Shown here piece after piece: positions 5,741 to 12,195 of a stretch of 12,195 bases of DNA. This stretch comes from Phycisphaerae bacterium. Lineage in GTDB: Bacteria > Planctomycetota > Phycisphaerae > Phycisphaerales > SM1A02. The notes below the pieces were generated by a model, which was not told the origin of the DNA, did no database searches, and saw only the letters and a list, made by a program, of their open reading frames with translations. Both the position numbers and the translations under genes were made by a program. The stretch is from the NCBI GenBank assembly GCA_002690755.1, contig NZFT01000117.1:11441-23635 (forward strand), written 5' to 3'. Every line of letters begins with the position of its first letter. The stretch's first letter is position 1.

Positions 5741-8158
5741 ATGAACACCGGTCGCCGGAACACCCTTCCCGAGACGCTTGCACGCGCGGCTCGATCGAGA
5801 ATCCACGACGTGGAACGATCCGGGGTGGATCGGTTCCACGACCCCGAAGTCCTGGACGAGATCGCGGGCCGACTGGCGGGACTGCCGGCCGATCCGTCGA
5901 GACCGGTGGTCGTCCTGGTCGACGGCGAGCAGGACGAACCGGAACTCCTTCTCGCCGGCGTCGCCTCGGGACGCCCGATCGTTCCGGTCAGCGCGAGCCT
6001 GGATCCCCGCCGACTCGCGGCCGCCGTAGGTGAATTGAAAGCCGCCGCGGTGATCAGCACGCGGGATCGACGGATCACCGGGATCGATGCGCTGCCGGGC
6101 TGGTCGCTTGAGGGAGCGAGGGCGGAACCCTTCGACCCGGATCCAGGCGAGCCTGCGATCGGCGCCCTCACCAGTGGAACCACCGGTGTTCCTCGAGCCC
6201 ACCTGCGTGGCCAGGGCGCGATGGTCGAGCAGGCTCGACTCCGAGTGCGTCTCTTCCGGATCGGATCGGACGACCGATGTGCGATCTTCTCTTCGCCGAG
6301 CTTCACCGGTGCCCTCAACAACTTCGTGATGGCGATCGCGACCGGGTATCGCACGTTCCTCGGACTCGATCGGCGACTCGGTGAGGAACGAATCCGCGAC
6401 GTGCTCGACGATGTCGGCGCGACCTACACCTCGATCACGCCGTCTCTTTTCCGCCACCTCGCGAGCGAACGCCGCACCGACGAGGGATTCGGACGCCTGC
6501 GAACGATCCAACTCTCGGGCGAGCCGGTCCGAGCCGCGGACGTCGCGATCTTCAATGCGGTGAACGACGGGATGACCCGCCTGATCGTGAGTTGGGGTTC
6601 GACGGAGGCGGGCACCCTGACCGCGGGGGAACTGGAATCCACCCTTGCCGAACGGACGGGCCCGCTTCCGGTGGGGGAGCCAATCCCCGGCGTCGAAGTG
6701 GCGATCGTGGACGACGGCGGCGATCCGGTCGCGGACGGGATCCTCGGACGTGTCGTCGTGCGAAGCGGCAATCTCTCGGTGGACGGGGCCGACGGTCCGA
6801 CTCGCACGCGAACGATCCGACTGCCCGGACGATCGGCCCCCGAACGCCCCTGGCTCGACACCTCGGATGCAGGCTGGAGGGAGTCCGATGGCCGGATCGT
6901 GGTCGCCGGACGAACCGATCTCGATCTCAAGATCAACGGGGTCCGGGTCGACGGTGCGGATCTCGAACGGCGGGTCTCCGGCATTCCCGGCGTGAGAGAC
7001 GTGATCGTGGTCCCGGTCCCGCTGTCCGACGAACGGGCGACGCTGGGCGTCGCGATCTCGGGAGGCGACGATGCCATCGGACTCGTCCGCGGCGAGCTCG
7101 CTTCCGGCATCGCCGCGGAACGACACGCCCTGTTCGAGCGACTCGACACCCTTCCCCGCAACGCTGCGAACAAGATCGACCGAAGCGCCGTCACGGACGT
7201 CTTCCTCACCCGAATCGCCGAACACGTCCGGGCCGACGAATCACCAAGGAAAGGCACCGAATCGCTCGTCGCGGACGCGTGGCAGGCCGCACTCAGCATC
7301 GAACGTCCCGGCCGTTCGACCACGCTGGACGAGCTCGGCATCGACTCCCTCGGTCGCCTTCGAATCCTCCTGACCCTCGAATCACAGCATGAACTGACGA
7401 TCCCCGAATCCGACATGGCGAGTGCCCGCACGATCCGGGACCAGGCGCGGGTCGTCCGTCCACTCGACGATGCGGCTCGAGCCTCGGTGTTCTCGATCCG
7501 CGAAGGAGCCGGCCCGATCGTGGCCTTCTGCCCGGGCATCGGTGGTCATGCGTGGATCTTCGGACCGCTCGCCAATGCCCTGCGGGCCGACGTGACGGCC
7601 ATCGGCGTCGACTGGTCGGACGCGGAGACGCCGGATCGACTCGGAGACCTCGCCGCGGAAGTCGTCGCGCTGGCCGGCGGCCGTCCGGTCGTCTGGATCG
7701 GCTATTCCGCCGGTGCCGGCGTGGCATGGAAACTCGCCCTGGACATGCTTGCGATCGGCGGCTCGACGCCCGGCGTCGTTCTCCTCGACGGCGAAGTCCG
7801 ACCTTCGTGGCGTTCGCGGATGAGGTGGCTCGTGGATCGATTCCGTGGCCCGTCGGTCGCGAAAGCGGAGGCCGATCACGTCGAATCGCGACTGCGGGAG
7901 CGATCCTCGCGTGGGCGACGTCTCTGCAGTCGAATACGCCCGCGGCGCGGAGACATGCCCACCCTCCTGATCGAGACCGATCCTCGGATGCCATTGCGGA
8001 GACGCTGGGCGCGAATATCACCCCGATGCAGGACCGGACTGCTGGAATGCCCCCACCTCGAGATGCTTCGTCCCCCGATCGATGCGAGGCTCGTGGAGGT
8101 GATCGATGAGACGCTCGTCGCCTGGACGGGCGCACGGCCGGCGGATCCCCCGGGGTGA
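5741..8158 (+). CDS. Stand-alone NRPS-like synthetase: adenylation - carrier protein - thioesterase
   Basis: An 805-aa three-domain enzyme expected to activate a carboxylic acid as acyl-AMP, load it on its own phosphopantetheine arm and release it by thioesterase action. Adenylation domain (about 15-485): A3 LTSGTTGVPR 143-152, A5 SWGSTEAG 284-291, A7 TSDAGW 373-379, A8 GRTDLDLKINGVRVDG 390-405, A10 PRNAANKIDR with Lys478. Carrier domain about 500-575: LDELGIDSLGR, Ser536. Thioesterase about 590-795: GYSAG nucleophile Ser656, Asp683 in LLDGE, probable His772 in CPHLEML. There is no condensation, reductase or ketosynthase domain. The A4 segment reads PSFTG, lacking the Asp that binds the amino group in amino-acid-activating domains, so a non-amino acid is likelier. 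The start lacks a Shine-Dalgarno. Codons from about 7901 to 8040 look out of frame. Product unknown. Confidence 0.87.
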   Translation: MNTGRRNTLPETLARAARSRIHDVERSGVDRFHDPEVLDEIAGRLAGLPADPSRPVVVLVDGEQDEPELLLAGVASGRPIVPVSASLDPRRLAAAVGELKAAAVISTRDRRITGIDALPGWSLEGARAEPFDPDPGEPAIGALTSGTTGVPRAHLRGQGAMVEQARLRVRLFRIGSDDRCAIFSSPSFTGALNNFVMAIATGYRTFLGLDRRLGEERIRDVLDDVGATYTSITPSLFRHLASERRTDEGFGRLRTIQLSGEPVRAADVAIFNAVNDGMTRLIVSWGSTEAGTLTAGELESTLAERTGPLPVGEPIPGVEVAIVDDGGDPVADGILGRVVVRSGNLSVDGADGPTRTRTIRLPGRSAPERPWLDTSDAGWRESDGRIVVAGRTDLDLKINGVRVDGADLERRVSGIPGVRDVIVVPVPLSDERATLGVAISGGDDAIGLVRGELASGIAAERHALFERLDTLPRNAANKIDRSAVTDVFLTRIAEHVRADESPRKGTESLVADAWQAALSIERPGRSTTLDELGIDSLGRLRILLTLESQHELTIPESDMASARTIRDQARVVRPLDDAARASVFSIREGAGPIVAFCPGIGGHAWIFGPLANALRADVTAIGVDWSDAETPDRLGDLAAEVVALAGGRPVVWIGYSAGAGVAWKLALDMLAIGGSTPGVVLLDGEVRPSWRSRMRWLVDRFRGPSVAKAEADHVESRLRERSSRGRRLCSRIRPRRGDMPTLLIETDPRMPLRRRWARISPRCRTGLLECPHLEMLRPPIDARLVEVIDETLVAWTGARPADPPG
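7901..8040 (+). other. Zone of suspected compensating frameshifts inside the thioesterase domain
   Basis: In the annotated frame this stretch is Arg-heavy and clusters rare codons (ATA at 7934 and 8015, AGA 8000, AGG 8030, TCA 8018, AGT 7928). From 7902 to 7952 the +1-shifted frame reads smoothly (DPRVGDVSAVEYARGAE). From 7984 to 8037 the third frame does (SDAIAETLGANITPMQDR). MPTLLIETD between them and LLECPHLEML after them are good in the annotated frame. Four one-base events (+1, -1, -1, +1) would explain this. Assembly or read errors, or true compensating indels, are both possible. Confidence 0.5.
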
Positions 8159-8242
8159 CGATCATCTCCCCCACCGGGACCATCCGACCCACGATGCGAG
8201 GATCCGAGTTCGATCGCCTCGCTTCGATCGCAGGAGCGCAAT

Positions 8243-8275
8243 GACACGGGCCGGCGCCCGGCGCCGGCCCGTGTC
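8243..8275. terminator. Perfect 33-nt palindrome between convergent genes (bidirectional terminator)
   Basis: Arms of 16 nt (8243-8258 and 8260-8275) are exact reverse complements around a single C; as RNA the loop would open to CCCGG or similar. It sits between the stop of the NRPS-like gene (8158) and that of lpdA (8302, opposite strand), the classic place for a shared terminator. Neither side has a T-run, so termination would rely on the very stable GC stem, or it may be an RNA-end stabiliser. The rest of 8159-8301 holds only a repeated TTCGATCGC (about 8209 and 8223). Confidence 0.7.
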
Positions 8276-8301
8276 GTGATTCGTCCCACCATGCGATCCG
8301 C

Positions 8302-9783
8302 TCAGGCGTGGATCGCGCGACCTTCGGTGGCGAGCACCGCCTCGTGCATCGACTCCGCCATCGTCGGATGGGCGTGGATCGTCGAGATGATGTCCTCGGC
8401 CGTGGCTTCGAGTCGCTTGGCGAGTCCCATCTCCGCGATGAGCTCGCTGGCATCCGCGCCGATGATGTGGCAACCGATGATCTCGCCGTAGGGTTCGCTG
8501 GTGATCACCTTCACCAGTCCCTCGGTGTGACCGGTGGCGATCGCCTTGCCGTGCGCCTTCAACTGATAGGCGCCGGTCTTGTACTTGATGCCCTGCTCCT
8601 TGCATGTCCGTTCGGTCAGACCGACCGAAGCGATCTGCGGATTGGTGTAGGTGCAACCGGGGATGCCGTCGTAGTCGATGGCGACGGGCTTGTGACCGGC
8701 CATCTTCTCGACCGCGATCACACCCTCCTCGCTGGAGACGTGGGCGAGCCAGGGGGCGCCGATGATGTCGCCGATCGCGTGGATTCCGGGCACGCTGGTC
8801 TGGTACGTCGGATCGTCGGAGGTCTTCGCGTCGGTCACGATGTGATCCCGTTCGACCTTGACGCCAAGCTTGTCGTCGAAGAGCCCGTCGTACCGTCCCT
8901 TGACCCCGATCGCGACCAGCACGACCTCGGCGTCGAGGACTTCGGTCTTCGACGGATCCTTCGCATCCGCGATGGTGACCTTCGCCCCGCCCTTGCCGGA
9001 CTTGATGTCCTGGACGGTCGCCCCGGTCTTGAATTTGATGCCCTGCTTCTCGAAGGCCTTCTTCGCGACCTTCGACACGTCGTCGTCCTCGACCGGAAGG
9101 ATCCGGTCCATCATCTCGACGACCGTCACGTCGCATCCGAACGCGTTCATGAAGTAGGCGAACTCCATGCCGATCGCGCCGGAACCGACCGCGATCATCG
9201 ACTTCGGGCAGTGGTCGATGGTGAGCAGTTCGTAACTGGTGAAGACCGTCTTGCCATCGCTCTCGGCGAAGGGAAGCTGTCGCGGGGAGGCGCCGGTCGC
9301 GATCAGCACGCGATCCGCGGTGATCTTCCCTTCGGACTTGCCGCCGCCACCGTGATAGTAGTCGTCGTCGGCGGCGAGCACTTCGACCTCGCACGGCGTG
9401 CCGCCCGTCGCACCCTTCAGAATGCGGGCGTGGCCTTCGTAGTGGTCGACCTTGTTCTTCTTGAGCAGGTAGCCGACGCCGTTGTTGAGCGTGCCGGTGA
9501 TCTTCCGGCTGCGGCCGATGATCTTGTCCCAGTCGACCTTCACGTCCTTCGGATCGATCTCCAGACCCCATTCGGAGCCATGGGTGATCGCCTCCTGATA
9601 GAGCTCCGCGTTGTGCAGCAGCGCCTTGGTCGGGATGCAGCCCCAGTTGAGGCAGACGCCTCCGAGCTTGCCGCGTTCGATGCACGCGGTCTTCAGTCCG
9701 AGCTGGCCGGCGCGGATCGCGGCGACATATCCGCCGGGTCCGGAACCGATGACGATGAGGTCGTAATGCTTGGAGTCGGCCAT
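8302..9783 (-). CDS. lpdA: Dihydrolipoyl dehydrogenase (E3)
   Basis: An FAD enzyme that reoxidises the dihydrolipoyl arms of pyruvate, 2-oxoglutarate and branched-chain dehydrogenase complexes or the glycine cleavage system, reducing NAD+. It has 493 aa, slightly longer than the usual 460-480. FAD-binding GSGPGG is at 13-18, the redox disulfide CLNWGC (Cys44, Cys49) follows, and the IATGASPR strand is at 161-168. NAD-binding GSGAIG is at 200-205, the second FAD motif HAIGDI at 335-340 and the catalytic pair His472-Glu477 in AHPTMAE. An unusual Gly/His-rich insertion (DDDYYHGGGGKSEGK, about 139-153) lies in the FAD domain. The ATG at 9783 is supported by AAGGGA 4 nt upstream. No E1 or E2 gene is adjacent, so it is a solitary E3 probably shared by several complexes. 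Confidence 0.97.
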   Translation of the reverse strand: MADSKHYDLIVIGSGPGGYVAAIRAGQLGLKTACIERGKLGGVCLNWGCIPTKALLHNAELYQEAITHGSEWGLEIDPKDVKVDWDKIIGRSRKITGTLNNGVGYLLKKNKVDHYEGHARILKGATGGTPCEVEVLAADDDYYHGGGGKSEGKITADRVLIATGASPRQLPFAESDGKTVFTSYELLTIDHCPKSMIAVGSGAIGMEFAYFMNAFGCDVTVVEMMDRILPVEDDDVSKVAKKAFEKQGIKFKTGATVQDIKSGKGGAKVTIADAKDPSKTEVLDAEVVLVAIGVKGRYDGLFDDKLGVKVERDHIVTDAKTSDDPTYQTSVPGIHAIGDIIGAPWLAHVSSEEGVIAVEKMAGHKPVAIDYDGIPGCTYTNPQIASVGLTERTCKEQGIKYKTGAYQLKAHGKAIATGHTEGLVKVITSEPYGEIIGCHIIGADASELIAEMGLAKRLEATAEDIISTIHAHPTMAESMHEAVLATEGRAIHA

Positions 9784-9787
9784 GGTG

Positions 9788-9793
9788 TCCCTT
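9788..9793 (-). promoter_or_regulatory. Ribosome binding site of lpdA
   Basis: On the minus strand AAGGGA lies 4 nt before the ATG at 9783. It decides the start against the long open frame that continues upstream to about 10290. Confidence 0.65.
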
Positions 9794-9869
9794 GATGTCC
9801 GGCCGTCCGGCGCCGGGATCGATGCGCGATCCGGTCCGAAGCGGCGTCCTGCGTCGAATGAGGTCGAAC

Positions 9870-9875
9870 ATTGTA
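9870..9875 (-). promoter_or_regulatory. -10 element (TACAAT) of lpdA
   Basis: On the minus strand TACAAT, one mismatch from the sigma-70 consensus, lies 86 nt upstream of the lpdA ATG and would give a leader of roughly 80 nt. The expected -35 position is GC-rich and has no recognisable hexamer, so an activator or a different promoter class may be involved. Confidence 0.5.
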
Positions 9876-10055
9876 GCCGAGCGGGACGTTCCGCCCCGCC
9901 CGTCGAGGCGGTCCTCTCCCGGTCGGGAGGTCCGAAAACGCCCGGTCCCCGCTTCCTCGACCCGCTTGAGGGGATCACCGGAATCCGGGGTCCGTCAGTT
10001 CCCCCGGATCGGCGTCCCACGGCGAAGTCGGGACCCCGGAAGGTCGATGCCGATG

Positions 10056-10061
10056 AAGGAG
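10056..10061 (+). promoter_or_regulatory. Ribosome binding site of the sensor kinase gene
   Basis: AAGGAG is followed by an 11-nt spacer to the ATG at 10073. The spacing is a little long but it is the only good Shine-Dalgarno in the region, and it favours 10073 over starts further upstream. Confidence 0.5.
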
Positions 10062-10072
10062 ACTCGATCGAC

Positions 10073-11962
10073 ATGGGTGATGCCGCAACGCCAGCGACCG
10101 ATGGATCGACCGGCCCGACCGGGACCGCCATCGTGGCGCCAACCCTGACCCTCACCGCCCGCTCGACGCGGGAGACGAACGGCACCTGGTTGCTGCTGAC
10201 GCTCGCCTCCGGGGTCGGATCCGCGACCGGGATGGTGGTCGAGTCGGCCCTGATGGCGGGCATCGGCCTCACCCTGATGTTCGCATGCATGCTCGGCCTC
10301 TCGACGAGCCTCCGAAGGCGTCGGTCCGACGTCGCCCGGGGTTCCGCATGTCGGAACGCCGGCGCCGGTTGCTGGCAATGGCGACTCGGAGACGGCGTCG
10401 CATGGCACGATGAACGATTCCAGCGACTGCTCGGGGCCCCTTCCCGGGCGGGACGAATCTCCTTCAGCGATCTGCTGGGCAGGATCCACCCCGAGGATCT
10501 CGCTCAATTCCACTTCGCGGTCGACGCCGCGATCGAGCGAGCCGATCCGATCGACTTCGTGGTCCGCATGCGGACCACCGACGGCGACTGGCGACCGATC
10601 CGGTTCATCGGCGGGCTCGATCGCGATGCGAGCGGTCCTTCCGGACACCTCGGCGGCATCGCACTGCCCGTGACCGACGACGTGATCGCCGGGGCCCTCG
10701 CCACCCGGACCGGCGATGAACTGCTGTCCGCGCTGAGCGAGCAGGCCAAGCTCGCCCGGGATCTCGGGCGGATCCGGGTCGATCTTGAAGAGCGAAACGG
10801 GGAACTGGAGGTGGCGCGGACCGCCGCCGTCCACGCGACCCGGGCGAAGACCGAGTTTCTCGCCAACATGAGCCACGAGATCCGGACCCCGCTGACCGCG
10901 ATCATCGGCTACGCCGACCTGCTCGCCGAGGAGGACACCGATCCCGCGACGCGTCGATCGATCCTCCAGACGGTCCGCGGCAACGGCGAGCATCTGCTCG
11001 CCTTGGTCAGCGAGATCCTGGATCTCTCGAAGATCGAAGCCGGTCGCACCGAGACGGATCGCGTGCCGATGGACGTCCGCGGCTGCGTCCGAGACGTGGC
11101 TGAGTCCCTTCGCGGGCAGATCGACCGCAAGGCCCTCGAATTCGACGTGGTGATCGACGACGACATCCACGCTGCGGTTTCGCTGGATCCGCTCCGATTC
11201 CGGCAGATCGTGGTCAACCTGCTCGGTAACGCCATCAAGTTCACCGCCGAAGGCCGGATCACGGTCGAACTCCGATCGACGGACCGCGACGACCGGATCC
11301 GTCTGATCGTGAGCGACACGGGAATCGGGATGAGCGATCTCGAGGCGACCCGGATCTTCGAACCGTTTCAGCAGGCCGACGGATCCACGACCCGCCGATT
11401 CGGTGGTACCGGCCTCGGACTCACGATTTCCAGACGACTCTGCGAGATGCTTGGCGGCGACCTCGAGGTCCGCAGCACGGCCGGCGCGGGCTCGACCTTC
11501 ACGGCGACCGTTTCGGCTCCACCAACCGCCCACCGCCCCGACGTCCGGACCCGGACCCAGATGCCCATCGGCCTCCGAGTGCTTCTGGCCGAAGACGGCC
11601 TCGACAATCGGCGACTGATCACCCATCTTCTGAGTCGACTCGGCGCCCGCGTGCACGCGGTCGAAGACGGGGCGGCGGCCGTGAAAGCGGTCATGGACGG
11701 GACCCGGGAACCCTTCGACGTGGTCGTCATGGACATGCAGATGCCCGTCCTCGACGGCTACGAGGCGGTTCGACGGATCCGAAACGCGGGTCTGGACGTC
11801 CCGATCCTTGCGCTGACCGCGAATGCGATGCCCGGAGACCGGAACATCTGCCTCGAGGCGGGCTGCGACGAATACCTTCCGAAGCCGGTCCGGCGGGACG
11901 ATCTCGCCCGAAGCATCGCCGGGCTGGTGAACCGCGTCAGCCGGTGGAGAAATGCGGGGTGA
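10073..11962 (+). CDS. Membrane-anchored hybrid sensor histidine kinase / response regulator
   Basis: A 629-aa hybrid two-component kinase. Two hydrophobic helices (about 38-56 and 59-77) are separated by only a few residues and followed by RRRR (81-84), so it is anchored with no periplasmic sensor. A PAS-like domain follows at about 98-200 (WQWRLGDGVAWHDERF, IHPEDL). A short coiled coil lies at about 220-255. HisKA has His268 in FLANMSHEIRTPL. The HATPase has the N-box NLLGNAIKF (382-390), DTGIGM (415-420) and GGTGLGL (444-450). The C-terminal receiver (500-620) has acidic ED 507-508, phospho-acceptor Asp554 in VVMDMQMPVLDG, Thr582 and Lys604. All catalytic residues are present. There is no Hpt or output domain, so an external phosphotransfer partner is expected. 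The open frame runs upstream into lpdA, but the ATG at 10073 has the RBS and places the membrane helices near the N-terminus. Confidence 0.95.
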   Translation: MGDAATPATDGSTGPTGTAIVAPTLTLTARSTRETNGTWLLLTLASGVGSATGMVVESALMAGIGLTLMFACMLGLSTSLRRRRSDVARGSACRNAGAGCWQWRLGDGVAWHDERFQRLLGAPSRAGRISFSDLLGRIHPEDLAQFHFAVDAAIERADPIDFVVRMRTTDGDWRPIRFIGGLDRDASGPSGHLGGIALPVTDDVIAGALATRTGDELLSALSEQAKLARDLGRIRVDLEERNGELEVARTAAVHATRAKTEFLANMSHEIRTPLTAIIGYADLLAEEDTDPATRRSILQTVRGNGEHLLALVSEILDLSKIEAGRTETDRVPMDVRGCVRDVAESLRGQIDRKALEFDVVIDDDIHAAVSLDPLRFRQIVVNLLGNAIKFTAEGRITVELRSTDRDDRIRLIVSDTGIGMSDLEATRIFEPFQQADGSTTRRFGGTGLGLTISRRLCEMLGGDLEVRSTAGAGSTFTATVSAPPTAHRPDVRTRTQMPIGLRVLLAEDGLDNRRLITHLLSRLGARVHAVEDGAAAVKAVMDGTREPFDVVVMDMQMPVLDGYEAVRRIRNAGLDVPILALTANAMPGDRNICLEAGCDEYLPKPVRRDDLARSIAGLVNRVSRWRNAG

Positions 11963-11968
11963 AACCCT

Positions 11969-11984
11969 GGATCGTTGACGATCC
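11969..11984 (+). terminator. Small perfect hairpin after the kinase gene, overlapping a -35 element
   Basis: GGATCG-TTGA-CGATCC has a 6-bp perfect stem and a 4-nt loop, 6 nt after the kinase stop. The loop and right arm contain the TTGACG of the next promoter. There is no T-run, so it could be a weak terminator or an operator-like dyad at the downstream promoter. Confidence 0.3.
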
Positions 11985-12004
11985 GACGTCGTAGGCCGTA
12001 GCAT
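11975..12004 (+). promoter_or_regulatory. Promoter for the metallophosphoesterase gene
   Basis: TTGACG (11975-11980), an 18-nt spacer and TAGCAT (11999-12004) form the most complete sigma-70-like promoter in the window. The predicted start near 12011 leaves a leader of about 60 nt before the GTG at 12071. Confidence 0.55.
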
Positions 12005-12070
12005 TCTCGATTCCCGGCAACCATTTGTGCGCCGGATCCACGTTGGGAGCGAGAACGGCCGGAGCATCGC

Positions 12071-12195
12071 GTGCGGACCGCCCTGATCAGTGACATCCAT
12101 GGGAACCTCGACGCCCTCCAGGTGGTGCTGGCGGACGTCGATCGTCGTGGCGTCGACGAGATCGTCTGCCTCGGGGACATCGTCGGCTACGGACC
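12071..12195 (+). CDS. Calcineurin-like metallophosphoesterase, N-terminus only
   Basis: The visible 41 residues begin [16 protein letters not shown] and contain CLGDIVGYG. These are the first two metal-binding motifs (D-x-H and GD-x-x-GYG) of small bacterial metallophosphoesterases of the YfcE/DevT-like group, which cleave phosphomonoesters or diesters with two metals. The start is GTG at 12071, with GGAG (12061-12064) 6 nt upstream. The gene runs off the right edge, so length and substrate cannot be judged. It has its own promoter and is not obviously coupled to the kinase gene. Confidence 0.88.
   Translation, partial: MRTALISDIHGNLDALQVVLADVDRRGVDEIVCLGDIVGYG

Larger units (their letters stand above)
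9784..10072. other. Divergent spacer between lpdA and the sensor kinase
   Basis: This 289-bp spacer holds the lpdA promoter and RBS on the minus strand. On the plus strand I see only an AAGGAG and a small dyad CTCCC-GGTC-GGGAG (9916-9929). No convincing -10 for the kinase gene was found. Both strands happen to be open in one frame, but no conserved protein signal lies there. Confidence 0.5.

Noticed and set aside
4258..6354. 698-aa open frame on the minus strand
   Set aside because: It is antisense to the PSP1 and synthetase genes, which have clear motifs. It is low-complexity (Arg, Ser, Thr runs) and shows no recognisable domain; long antisense frames are expected in GC-rich DNA.
5687..7225. 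512-aa open frame on the minus strand
   Set aside because: Antisense to the adenylation domain and Asp/Arg-rich without motifs.
8308..9795. 495-aa open frame on the plus strand across lpdA
   Set aside because: It mirrors the lpdA coding frame on the opposite strand; lpdA motifs are complete on the minus strand.
9770..10072. Kinase gene starting at 9770, overlapping lpdA
   Set aside because: The extra 101 residues have no conserved content and would overlap the lpdA start and promoter; the ATG at 10073 has an AAGGAG.
9995..12100. 701-aa open frame on the minus strand opposite the sensor kinase
   Set aside because: The plus strand carries every catalytic motif of a hybrid histidine kinase; the minus frame has no family signature.

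Overview
The window is a GC-rich (roughly two-thirds G+C by eye) bacterial chromosome segment. It holds nine protein genes, two of them cut by the window ends, and no tRNA, rRNA, CRISPR array or insertion sequence that I can see. The best guess for the host is a planctomycete of the Phycisphaerae type. This rests on remembered family resemblance, mainly the N-terminus and cysteine-rich core of the PSP1 protein and the style of the LpdA and Der proteins. It is an inference, not a demonstrated assignment.

Left part (1-2147, all +): the 3' two-thirds of gpmI (cofactor-independent phosphoglycerate mutase), a small NadR/AAA_28-like P-loop ATPase 8 bp downstream, and an HD-domain phosphohydrolase 10 bp after that. 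The three look like one transcription unit, possibly with an internal promoter before the HD gene. A 250-bp spacer rich in inverted repeats leads to der (EngA), the two-GTPase-domain 50S ribosome assembly factor.

Middle (3889-8158, +): a 276-bp spacer with a promoter-like TAGACT and a strong two-part RNA hairpin precedes a PSP1/RicT-family protein. That protein has a cysteine-rich core and a long Arg/Gly-rich tail. Next comes a self-contained adenylation - carrier protein - thioesterase (NRPS-like) protein of 805 aa. Its thioesterase region carries a short zone where the coding signal appears to hop between frames and back, suggesting compensating indels or assembly errors.

Right part: a perfect 33-nt palindrome separates the NRPS-like gene from convergent lpdA (E3 of 2-oxoacid dehydrogenase complexes, - strand). 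A divergent spacer leads to a membrane-anchored hybrid sensor histidine kinase (PAS-HisKA-HATPase-REC, +). Finally, a TTGACG-N18-TAGCAT promoter precedes the beginning of a calcineurin-like metallophosphoesterase with a GTG start.

Most genes are housekeeping (glycolysis, ribosome assembly, E3 of oxoacid dehydrogenases). The less ordinary items are the stand-alone A-T-TE synthetase with an atypical substrate pocket, its suspected frame switches, the PSP1 protein with its structured leader and R-rich tail, and a recurring TA(G/C)ACT element very close to start codons. I see no convincing new defence or mobile system.
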